Shown here in pieces: positions 56,301 through 64,000 of a stretch of DNA of 64,000 nucleotides. The notes below the pieces were generated by a model that made no database searches, was not told the DNA's origin, and saw only the letters and a program-made list of their open reading frames with translations. The DNA is from Guadua angustifolia (Eukaryota; Streptophyta; Magnoliopsida; Poales; Poaceae). The DNA lies in NCBI GenBank assembly GCA_036346375.1, contig CM070501.1:33934539-33998538 (forward strand). Reading direction: 5' to 3'. How positions within the stretch are numbered: the first letter of the stretch is position 1; every line of letters starts with the position of its first letter. The translations under genes were made by a program, and so were the position numbers.

Positions 56301-59300
56301 TTTTTCTGTTGAGATTCAGCTAGTTCTTTTACAGCCACTACATTTTGCTGCCTTTCAGAGTTTCACTTACCAACAAGGATTCTCATGGTATTGCACTTGT
56401 ATGGCATCGAGTAGCTCATATATCTTTTTATCAGTGTCATTGTCTTCCATAATCAATTATGTGGATTCATGGTTTTGTCATTTTTATTCCTTTGTTTTAG
56501 CAAAAGAGCACAAATCATTCTCGTATTTTCTTAAACCAACCTCCATGGAGATAATGAATTAACTATAACAACCAGGGTATTAGAAAAAACCAGTGAGAGG
56601 TAGTGTGCCGGCTTGTTTTGGGTGGTTTTATGCCGATTTGAATGGAATGTTGCCACTAAGTGCTAATGCTTATATAAGATGAAATAAACACAATATAAGG
56701 AGTAAAATATTAAAAGAAATGGAGAAAAATAATAGGCAGACCAGAAACCAGCTGGTTCCCAGCTCCTGGCCTGTCTCCCAGAAATTTCATTCTGACGTTT
56801 TTTTTAATCTCTGATAACAACTAGGATCAAGCTAAAAGCAATAAAACTGTAGTTGTCTGAACACTAGCTTTTACCCACAGGGAAAGAGATAAAAAAACTG
56901 AAACTTAAAATTATGCAACATCTGTATAGCTCAATATAACTCTTCTATGTTATGAAAGGAAATCGGTGTCATATCCTGAAACAAGCCAGTTTTAATTTTT
57001 TTCGCGAGCACACAAAAGATTCATGTGTCATTCCACTTAGAAGAAGAAAAACAATTCAAAGGTACAAACGCCACAACACCGGGCAAGGCCCCTACAGCAC
57101 AGACGACCCAAAACAGGAAATTATGAAAATGTCAGTTCTAGTTAGAACATTGAAAATTCTTTGGTACTCGCACTATGCTCTTGTGCATTAGGCCATGCTT
57201 TCAAGTGAATGCTAATTAGTGAGGATGACCCCTTGTCATTTGTTTCATGTCTACATTTATGAAAGGAGGATAAACTTTTTCATAACTGACAGTCAAGAGA
57301 GAGCAGCTCTTCGGTATTCAGCCTGTCAACACCAAATCTGTTTATGAAAGCACTTCTCTGATTCTGATTGCAAAAACCATCTCTTTAAACTAGGAAATAT
57401 CCAATCTTCATTTCATTTTCTAGCGATATCCAAGGCCAAACCTTAGACTTCAAGTGTATACGAAGATTGAGAAAGCGTGCGATGGGTCCTTGCTTAAAGC
57501 ACCGGTGGTCTTGCTCAAATCTCTGTTAACAACTGTTAGATTAACTATATGTATAGGGGCTTATTTGCCTTTTCACCTCTTCTACTGTACATGTATTTTA
57601 GCCCATTGGGCCCTTGAGAAATAGTATGCTGCATTCTCTAACATGGTATCAGATTAAAGTTAGGGTTCCCTACACTGCAGCAGCCGCCAGTGGGCTCGCC
57701 GCCGTTGCCGAAACCTCTCCATGGCGCCCTTCTTCTTCTTCTCCCTGCGCGGCTTCCTTGCGGGCGCCGCTTCCTTCCATGTGCGGTCTCCGTCGCAGGT
57801 GCGCCTTGCGCCTCGGCTAGCCTCCGGCGCCAGGCCTCGGCCAGCCTCCGGCGCCCAGCCTCCGCGCTGGTCTCCGTCGCCACTTTGTGTCGTGCCTCGG
57901 CTGCCTCTGCGCACGACCTCCGCGCCAGATCTCCGTCACGCCGGGCCTTCACGTCGTCGCCTCAAGCCGCGCATGCTGGCCCGTCCCTGCGCCGCTGGGC
58001 TCCTTCCTTCCTTCTGGCGCGCCAAGCAGCTCCTCCTCCGAGCTCGGCTCCTCCTCCGTCTGCTCCGGTCGGTTGCTTTCGCTCGATCATTGTTTCAAGA
58101 CGCTCTCCACCGCTCAAATAACATTTCCTCTGGACTGCTACTCCCAGTACTCCCACTCCCAGTAAACCGAACTGCTACTTCTCCCCGGGTGCGGCTTTGC
58201 TCCCCACTGAGCAGCCACCCTACCGGCCGTTCGGCTCTACCTCGGTGTCATGGTGGTTCTTTCTCGTGTTGTTGGACCGGTCGCACTTCCGCAGATCTAG
58301 GACGGGACCAACTTTCGCGAGTGGTTCACCTTGCTTCGTGTTTGCCTCGACAGCCAGCGTCTTTGGAGGCATCTCACTGGCGCCGTCCTACCACCGGCAT
58401 TGCCTCCGGTTCCGATGCAGCCCTTGCCCGGTGCTGACAATGCAGCGGTGCAAGCCTACGAGCGTGCTCTTGACACCTACACTGCCGCCTTTCAGCGCCT
58501 AGAGGACTAGTGTGTTTCAAAGGCTCAGCTGTCGCTGCCCTCATTGGCAACATGCGCACTGACCTCGCGCTCGACGTGGTCAACCTGGATTCTGCTCGTG
58601 TGATGTGGGAGTACGTGCGGCCCAATGCAAATAAGCGGCGGCAATGGTGTGACAATGCAATCGCGCAGCCCACGAGCGTGCTCTTGACACCTACACTGCC
58701 ACCTTTCAGCGCATGAGCACCAGTGCACGAGTACAGAGGAAGGGTGCCACACCCTTCCTCTGTACTCGTGCACTGGTGCTCATGTGCAGAATGAAGTCGC
58801 AGAGCGCAAGCACCGTCACCTTCTTGAGACTACTCGAGTGCTGATGCTCACTGCCTCTGTTCCTCCCCACTTCTGGGCAGAGGCTGTCTCTACGGCTATC
58901 TATCTCATCAACATTCAGCCATCCACTGCCCTTCAGGGTGCCACTCCAGTTGAGCGTCTCTATAGCAGACCCCCTCAGTACAGTCACCTTCGCACCTTTG
59001 GGTGTGTTGTCTACGTTCTTCTTTAGCCTCGTGAGCGAACAAAGCTGACTGCTCAGTCAGTGCAGTGCGCTTTCCTTGGCTATGACTCTGAGCGAAAGGG
59101 GTTTCGTTGTTGGGATCCTTTTGGTCGTAGGATTCGGGTCTCTCGGGATGTCACGTTCGACGAGTCCCGTTCCTTTGACTCCTCCTTCGACACCTCCTCC
59201 TTACTAGAGTCTCTCTCCTTTCTTAGTCTACCTGCCCGCTTCACTGTCCCTCGTTCCTCTTTACCACCTCCACCACCCTCTCCACAAGTCTACCTCATTG

Positions 59301-62300
59301 GCTGCATTCTCTAACAACAACTAAGCAAGACAAATTCTTGTAGCTAGGTGCTAGGGTCATCACAATCAGTAGTACATGTGATACTCTAGTCAAGCATGTA
59401 AGATGAACAGTGTCTTGGACATGTCAGAAACTTCCAACTTCTTTAGGTATTCTTCATTTGTTTCTCCTTTCTTTTACATCATATTTTCATAACTTCTCTA
59501 CATATTGCATGATTTTCTTTACATTGGTATGCAAATTGTTGTTAATCTTGGAACAAAGCACCCATATCTATACACTGACCACAGATGACTGCCTCTTACT
59601 GACAGGAGAACAAGGAGTGCTCACCAGTGACAAATGATCACTAACTAGATGCATGTAAGTTGACAGCAGATTGAGTAGAATATTGACAAGTGCCAGTGTT
59701 TTCCTTTTGAGACGACACATGCTAGTATTGATTGTTTATAATGATATCACATTGAGTAATTAATCCAAGGTAAGAAAGGAACCTCTGTAAAGAATCTTGA
59801 AGCAGATTGTTTCTCCTATCAGCATCTTCAAGGTTCTTTTGTAGCACTCCAATTTCTACCTGAGCGCCAGCTAGTTGTTCCATGATTGCATCATTGTGCT
59901 GCCTTTCAGCTTTCAACGAAGTCTCCACTGCCATCAAATTCTCCTCAAGTCTAAATCCACAGGGAAGAAATAATCAGTTGCAACAATGATACAATAATAA
60001 AGGCATTTCTCCAACAGCAAGATCACGAGACGAGAATATGAAGTTAGTATGACTAGAAAATAAATCAGAAATGAACCTCCCTCAAGTATAGATATAAGGC
60101 AAGGAAACATCAAGCAACAGATAAACAGACCTTCGGTTGGTGTCCAAATAATGAGCAATGTTTCTTTCAGCATCTTCAATTTTCTTGAGTAATTCCTCGT
60201 TTTTGCCCTGAGCTTCATCGAGTAATTTCTTAGTTGCTTCACTTTCTTGTCTTTCTGTAGTTAATAGAGCATCCTTCCCGGTTAATCTTTCTTCAAGCCT
60301 ATGTCCACAAAAAGAAGAAAGAATAACCGCTATTGGGATAAGTGAACAGATTTATAATACATATGGCTACAAAAAGAAAACAAACGGAACTACAAAATTG
60401 ATCAAAAAGGCTCATGCATGTTGACTGTTGAGCAAAACTTAGATCACTTGTAAAGGAGAACTCGAAAACCTTTGAACAGTAGTCTGAAGCAGAGTAGATT
60501 TTTCATCAGTATCCCCAGCTTCTCTCAGAAGTTCTTCAATTTTTGCTCGTGCTTCAGCTAGTTCTACCACACTTGCCTCATGTTGCTGCTTTTCAATTGT
60601 CAGTGAAGACTCCAGATTTGTCATGCCTTCTTCGAATCTGCATTCCACAAAAGGGTGTAAGCTATCAGACCATATAGTAGAGAAGGATGAAACAGAATAA
60701 CTATAAGCTCAGAATAGGTACAAACTAAAGATTACTGATGATGATTGGTTACTCAATAAAAGCTCTGCTCGCAAATACTTCTGGGACAAACCTTTTAACA
60801 GTTTCCTGGAGCTGCATGATTTGTTTCTCAGCATCTTCAAGCTTACTTGCGTCTCGCACTTGAGATTCAGCTATTGCAGCACTAGCTTCTTCCTTTTGCT
60901 GTCTTTCTGCCAGCAAAAGGGCCTCTCCTTCTCTTACAGTCTCTTCTAGTCTATGGTCATAAAGAAACAAAACTTTGCATTATCAGGGTAAGGCCCAGAA
61001 AAGGCATCCAATGAACATTTGAATTTACATGCATGTTCCTCAAATTATAAAAAGACAAACAAGTTTCCAAAATGACAAAATTATATAAAAAAAATGCCCC
61101 CTGCGAATATACTTTTTAGATATGGCACCATTGAGACAACATGTCCAAAATTTATGGTGGTCCCAAATCCTAACTACCAAAGGAGCAAAGTGTGGATTCG
61201 CAAGAACTGGAGCATCATGTGTTGGGATTTGCTATTCAACACTTTTTTTTGCTAGGGAGGGGAGATGAGAGGAGATAAGTATACAGGAGGGAGGGGGAGC
61301 AATGAGATCCACTGGATCAAGGATCTAAGGACTGATAATTTGAGTGTTCTTTAACAAAAAAGAAAAAACTCAGGTTTTCCCTTGACACCGCCAGAAACAT
61401 AGAATGTCCACCATTTTATGTGCACACATGCATTGTCTATGTCTGCTGTGTGCGGGCATTAGCATGTACAGTTACATATGAGGCTCGTGTCAGCTGCTTG
61501 TCTGCTATAGCTTCCCTTAAACAACAATGAGAGGATACCATCCCTTAGACAAATGTGATAAAAGGGGCCACATGTCTCTAATATATGTCAGTTGAAGTTC
61601 AATCACAATCTGTAAGAAATATCAATTCTGGAGTTGGTATCTCACTGGAACTGACTGGTGGATGTCCATGGAGTCTGGAAACTTACAGAATAGCCACTAC
61701 GTTTAGAAAGTTAGATGCAAGTTCAAGAAATTCTATAAAATCTCAAGGTAGGAACCCCACTAGAAGTCTAAAACTATCAGTATCTTTGGGAAAGGACCCT
61801 GTTATAATATTTCTATTTGCTAGGGGCACCATAAAATAGAATTTGAAACTGTCAACACTTCTGAAATCAGAATAATAGAGATACTTCAACCAACTCTGAG
61901 CAGAAGAAATCCTCTCGGCAATCAACAAGAAACAATACTGAGAAACTCAGTCAAATAAGAAAAACAGCAAACCTGCGTACAATATCACTAAGCTGATTGA
62001 TTTTTTCATCTGCATCTCCGCAATCAACAAAAAAAACAATTTGAGAAACTCAGGCAAATAAGAAAAACAGCAAACCTCTGTACAATATCACCAAGCTGAT
62101 TGATTTTTTCATCTGCATCCTTGACTTTCTTATTCAATTCTTCATTTCTTTCCTGAGCATTAGCGTGTGCTTTCTTTGTTACATCATTTTCCACTTGCTC
62201 TGCTACTAGTAGCGCCTGTCATAGTAGCATGCATCTGTTGTCAATAATATTTCACACATGCCTAAGTGAGCTAAATTTAGGCTACAACTTTAACAAATCA

Positions 62301-62779
62301 CAAGATAAATATTATAATTATAAACCACTGGATCTTTTTAACTAAACCAGATACTGTAATAGATATTGATAATTGTAAATCATTTCATCAAACAATAACA
62401 CCAATCCTTGTCTGAGTCTTTCTACAGTGGTTCAATTGAATTCCCATAAGTTAATGTTGAATGATACCTTGAGGCCCTCAATTTCAGAAGTCAATGAACT
62501 GATCTTTTCTCTTTCTTGAGCTAGAGCTTCTTCAACAGCCTTTTTAGCTGATTCTCTTTCTTGCATTGCTGTGACTTCTTCCACTCGCTGCTCCATCTCA
62601 TGAAGAGCAGCCTGCAGTTTAGAAACTTCTGCTGCTTTGGACTTCTCCAAATCAGTCTGCAAATTGAATACACAAGTATGGCCAATAGTTGCTATGTCAA
62701 TATGGATAAAACCTGCAGTTGCACCATATATCAGTGCAGTAAAAAATACAATGTGTTTCTAAGGATAGATTCCATGTTG

Positions 62780-62819
<40 letters not shown>

Positions 62820-63787
62820 GCAATTTCGATGAAACTCCAGACCAAGTACCCTTAGTTTCTTTTCCAGGCCCAAGCGGCTTGTTAGCTCCTCAACACGTTC
62901 CTCCAGTTTCTCCTTTGCCACCTTTAGAGCTTGTGTATCTCTTGCAGCCTAGAAAGTTTGCACCAGAAAAGAAAAGGCTTTACAAAACAAAAACCAAAGA
63001 ATCTAAGAGAAATAAACACCACAAGTGCACAACAGGTCTCAAGTACCATTCTGAGCTGTCGTAGCTCCCTTCTGGCAACTCTTCTTCTCCAAGCACATTG
63101 GTAAGTCAATGCTGCTCTCTTCAGTTTAAGGTAATTTGAGTTATCTCTGTGGCGGCGCCACCGGGACTGCAGGCAAGCAGTGTCATAGTGATGGACCAAA
63201 CATAAGCAATTGAAGTCAAATCACATAACATGCCAGGAGCCAAATGTCCATCTGCAGCAGAATAAGGAAAGCAGCACTAAAGTGCATACAAGAACAGCGG
63301 GCCTACCTGGATATGGATAGAAGCTTTATTTTGATTTCTGCAATTGAATTCATTGCGAGCTGCCATGGTCCTTAACCCTGTCTGCAACATAATGGCAGAC
63401 AGGCGCAGTTGAGAATAAGTTTTCCATGCAAAATAACGGCGGATATTTTTCTGAATTTTCAGTGCCGCTGCTTGTTGTCTCAGGAATTCGTGCAGTTTAC
63501 AAGCCAATCTTGCTGCAATCAGCAAAGGAGCTCTTAATATATGTATATGGCTCCATCTATACTATGAGCATACATTTTCAGTTCAGATGCCATATGGAGA
63601 AGACTTTACCTCTAACAAAGGATTGCAAACAAACAGATGCATTTCGTAGTATTAGGAACTGCTCACGAGCAACATGAGTACGGAATTGACTCTGAACACC
63701 TCTTGCTGCATTATTTCGCGCCTCTGTTCGTCGAGCATCCAATTCAGCCATCTGACCAGCTCTCAGGAATACCTTGGTCCTTCCTAT
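44320..63787 (-). CDS. Class XI myosin heavy chain, neck and tail (partial, motor domain beyond the right edge)
   Basis: Actin-based motor for organelle transport and cytoplasmic streaming. Thirty-four exons are visible in minus order: 63610-63787, 63307-63512, 63047-63166, 62850-62948, 62468-62656, 62076-62215, 60792-60950, 60470-60637, 60131-60298, 59783-59950, 55868-56035, 55616-55783, 54712-54879, 54394-54561, 54061-54228, 53773-53940, 53428-53595, 53081-53248, 52800-52967, 52448-52615, 52131-52340, 51901-52021, 51722-51814, 51545-51625, 51266-51460, 50550-50894, 50327-50458, 50178-50248, 50006-50105, 49881-49937, 49717-49773, 49567-49647, 44537-44619, 44320-44443. They total 5,025 bp, one open frame of 1,674 residues ending in TAG. 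It begins IGRTKVFLRAGQ (end of the motor), then six IQ motifs, an extended coiled coil and a DIL globular tail. All phases agree. Exon 13 (54712-54879) uses a GC donor. With a normal motor domain the protein would be about 2,400 residues, much longer than usual. Confidence 0.93.
46118..47199 (-). pseudogene. Copia-2 integrase region, broken
   Basis: Recognisable pieces are CKLGKQLQLPYPSSE and FDLVHFDVWGPVPFVSKGG (46657-47199; the first catalytic Asp motif is preceded by Phe rather than Ser), FFIDDFSRHTWIYFM and FRIDSAREYLF (46442-46714), and EHKHRHLLETAHAILLASVV (46118-46435). Frames change at least twice. The protein cannot be produced. Confidence 0.85.
47529..48461 (-). pseudogene. Copia-2 gag region, broken
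   Basis: The start of Gag is at 48430 (SSTISIHCPVIVDGLNYRDW, HMRLHMHGQRLWQFLSDEL). Later parts lie in other frames, including LLEVLAAIRTEETRLRGAGL and the zinc knuckle CTYYNKNGHVEQFC at 47529-47759. Stops interrupt the remainder. Confidence 0.82.
48462..49191. other. Copia-2 leader, GC-rich
   Basis: About 730 bp between the primer site and gag, strongly GC-rich. Long overlapping frames occur on both strands (for example 48424-49176 plus, 48717-49118 minus). They contain repeated GCCGAAGGCAGT-type units but no recognisable domain. Composition artefacts are the simplest explanation. Confidence 0.5.
52131..52340 (-). other. Myosin exon 21: module enlarged by two heptads
   Basis: At 210 bp this module exceeds the 168 bp norm by exactly 42 bp. 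The extra 14 residues come from reiteration of one heptad: RNEDLLK, RNEDLLK, RNDDLIK in a row. The register of the coiled coil is preserved. It is the last module before the LEGKAANLEAENQILRQQ segment that normally closes the myosin XI coiled coil. Confidence 0.85.
56236..56400 (-). pseudogene. Decayed coiled-coil exon module in the myosin gene
   Basis: Lies between exons 10 and 11. The later two thirds still read as a module (ERQQNVVAVKELAESQQKND, then KKIKLLLDKVCR), but the first part contains a small insertion that shifts frame and no acceptor plus RLEE start is recognisable. The 3' junction reads CAG|GCTAAA instead of AG|GT. Including it would disrupt the frame; it is most likely skipped. 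Confidence 0.65.
56401..57528. other. Myosin intron 10 sequence between the decayed module and copia-3
   Basis: Intronic. Short frames (for example 56952-57191 plus) have no domain. No further module or repeat boundary is recognised. Confidence 0.5.
58458..58712 (+). repeat. 41 bp direct repeat inside copia-3
   Basis: Copies at 58458-58498 and 58672-58712, offset 214 bp, start ACGAGCGTGCTCTTGACACC and differ at one position; a shorter upstream match (TGACAATGCA) shares about the same spacing. The second copy abuts the palindrome. Confidence 0.9.
58713..58783. repeat. Perfect 34 bp palindrome, 3 bp loop
   Basis: Arms 58713-58746 and 58750-58783 are exact complements, separated by CCA. One arm starts ATGAGCACCAGTGCACGAGT. 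The left arm continues from the Gag-side sequence and the right arm leads directly into the integrase fragment. Confidence 0.95.
58784..59314 (+). pseudogene. Copia-3 integrase C-terminal fragment
   Basis: Reads NEVAERKHRHLLETTRVLML, PPHFWAEAVSTAIYLINIQP, LRTFGCVVYVLL, a stop at about 59024-59026, then ERTKLTAQSVQCAFLGYDSE and CWDPFGRRIRVSRDVTFDES. This is the last catalytic-core and C-terminal segment of a copia integrase, closely related to that of copia-1. The upstream core and the downstream RT are absent. Confidence 0.88.
60951..61919. other. Myosin intron 6 remainder
   Basis: About 970 bp between exon 7 and the duplicated exon 6 end. It contains a purine-rich GGGAGGG patch near 61288. 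A frame at 61743-61928 (minus) starts LIAERISSAQ and may be a trace of another module start; beyond that no domain is seen. Confidence 0.45.
61920..62122 (-). repeat. Tandem ~100 bp duplication of the end of myosin exon 6
   Basis: Two adjacent units, about 61920-62021 and 62022-62122, are near-identical. Each contains CAATCAACAA, GAGAAACTCAG(T/G)CAAATAAG, the splice donor region GCAAACCT and the exon segment ending ATTGATTTTTTCATCTGCAT (plus strand). The right unit is the genuine exon 6 end; the left is a duplicate without the 5' half of the exon. Confidence 0.85.
62781..62817. repeat. AT microsatellite in myosin intron 4
   Basis: About 18 uninterrupted AT units in the intron between myosin exons 4 and 5, about 35 bp from the exon 4 donor. 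Confidence 0.9.
62850..63787 (-). other. Myosin neck: converter end and six IQ motifs (exons 1-4)
   Basis: Exon 1 covers the motor-to-neck junction (TKVFLRAGQMAELDARRTEA) and the first IQ repeat. Exons 1-3 then give six consecutive IQ repeats, recognisable by GVQSQFRTHVAR, CLQSFVRARLACK, ALKIQKNIRRYFA, IMLQTGLRTMAAR, SIHIQSRWRRHRD and LTYQCAWRRRVARR. These bind calmodulin or calmodulin-like light chains and act as the lever arm. Six IQ motifs is the normal number for plant myosin XI. Exon 4 (AARDTQALKVAKEKLEERVE) opens the coiled coil. Everything here matches ordinary family members, so the enlargement begins only after exon 6. Confidence 0.9.
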
Positions 63788-64000
63788 CTGTTGATCAGAA
63801 AATATTTTGCAATGTTACAGGACTTACTAAACAAACTTCGACAGCGTACTATTTCCCAGATGTTAAGCAAAACAAAGCGAAAAGACAAAATCCATGTCAA
63901 TCAGATGCACACAAGGAATAAATTCAGAATCCCCTGAGTAAGCTGCGATAATACATTACTCTGACACCATCTCAAGAAAGAAAAGGAAGCTGAAACAAAT
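63788..64000. other. Myosin intron at the window edge
   Basis: Sequence upstream of the exon beginning IGRTKVF. It appears intronic; the preceding motor-domain exon lies beyond the window. Confidence 0.6.

Larger units (their letters stand above)
57534..59316 (+). mobile_element. Rearranged copia element in a myosin intron, 3' LTR reduced to 16 bp
   Basis: 5' LTR 57534-57643 (110 bp, TGTTAG...CTCTAACA) with primer site TGGTATCAGA at 57644-57653. The right end keeps only GCTGCATTCTCTAACA of the 3' LTR (59301-59316). A perfect 5 bp target duplication ACAAC flanks both sides (57529-57533, 59317-59321), so this was a single insertion that later collapsed internally. Remaining coding: a Gag start (around 58280-58500), a direct repeat, a palindrome, then an integrase C-terminal segment (58784-59314). 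Protease, RT and RNase H are missing. It lies antisense to the myosin gene between exons 10 and 11. Confidence 0.9.
52131..60950 (-). repeat. Array of 15 duplicated coiled-coil exons in the myosin tail
   Basis: Exons 7-21 are homologous modules. Each starts with the last base of an Arg codon followed by LEE or a close variant (RLEE), continues with LLLAERQEND-type sequence, (A/T)KKALAEAQERNEELLKK and ends with a variant of IEDADKKIDLLQDTIQR. Thirteen modules (exons 8-20) are exactly 168 bp, 56 codons or eight heptads; exon 7 is 159 bp; exon 21 is 210 bp. All introns within the array are phase 2, so any module could be skipped or duplicated without losing frame. The array encodes 851 residues of predicted dimerising coiled coil. 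Introns are short (about 80-740 bp) except where a copia relic and a decayed module lie (56036-59782). Confidence 0.92.

Noticed and set aside
57721..58437. 238-residue plus-strand frame
   Set aside because: It is the GC-rich leader and early gag region of copia-3 read in one frame, with an Ala/Arg/Ser-rich artefactual product; gag similarity lies in another frame.
52131..60950. Regularly spaced repeats reminiscent of a CRISPR-type or satellite array
   Set aside because: The repeat units are coding exons with splice sites, variable introns and heptad-pattern protein; the host is a plant nuclear genome.

Overview
The window is nuclear DNA of a grass (Poaceae). Genes have many introns, open reading frames are very GC-rich near their starts, intergenic DNA is AT-rich, and the transposons are those typical of grasses: Ty1/copia, L1-type LINE, hAT, MULE, Tourist- and Stowaway-like MITEs, Helitron and CACTA. 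I cannot name the species.

Four host genes are supported. (1) 879-1820, minus: an intronless cytidine deaminase with a TATA box. (2) 13627-14952, plus: a three-exon class III peroxidase. (3) 31340-40577, plus: a twelve-exon KRR1 homologue (ribosome biogenesis), whose exons join without a frame break into 391 aa although intron 4 holds a 5.5 kb copia element. (4) 44320-63787, minus, running off the right edge: the neck and complete tail of a class XI myosin. Thirty-four exons join into one 1,674-residue frame. A fifth gene is represented only by two exons of a rhamnogalacturonan lyase (26879-27253).

The standout feature is the myosin tail. Its coiled coil is encoded by fifteen consecutive, related, phase-2 exons. 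Thirteen are exactly 168 bp (56 codons, eight heptads), one is 159 bp and one is 210 bp. Including an unseen motor domain the protein would be about 2,400 residues, far longer than an ordinary plant myosin XI (about 1,500). A decayed module and a ~100 bp tandem duplication of an exon end lie inside the array, so it looks as if it grew and decayed by repeated exon duplication.

Transposons fill the remainder and are often nested: MITE in copia in KRR1 intron 4; copia in MITE in the last myosin intron; a rearranged copia relic between myosin modules; a LINE inside a hAT. Many have recognisable target-site duplications, which date the layers relative to each other. Region by region: 1-5.0 kb cytidine deaminase and a TIR element with a G-rich minisatellite; 5-13.6 kb AT-rich intergenic DNA with a Tourist-like MITE and two copies of one MULE-like element; 13.6-15 kb peroxidase; 15-31 kb transposon-dense; 31-40.6 kb KRR1; 40.6-44.3 kb intergenic; 44.3-64 kb myosin. 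There is no operon-like organisation and no functional link between the genes is evident.
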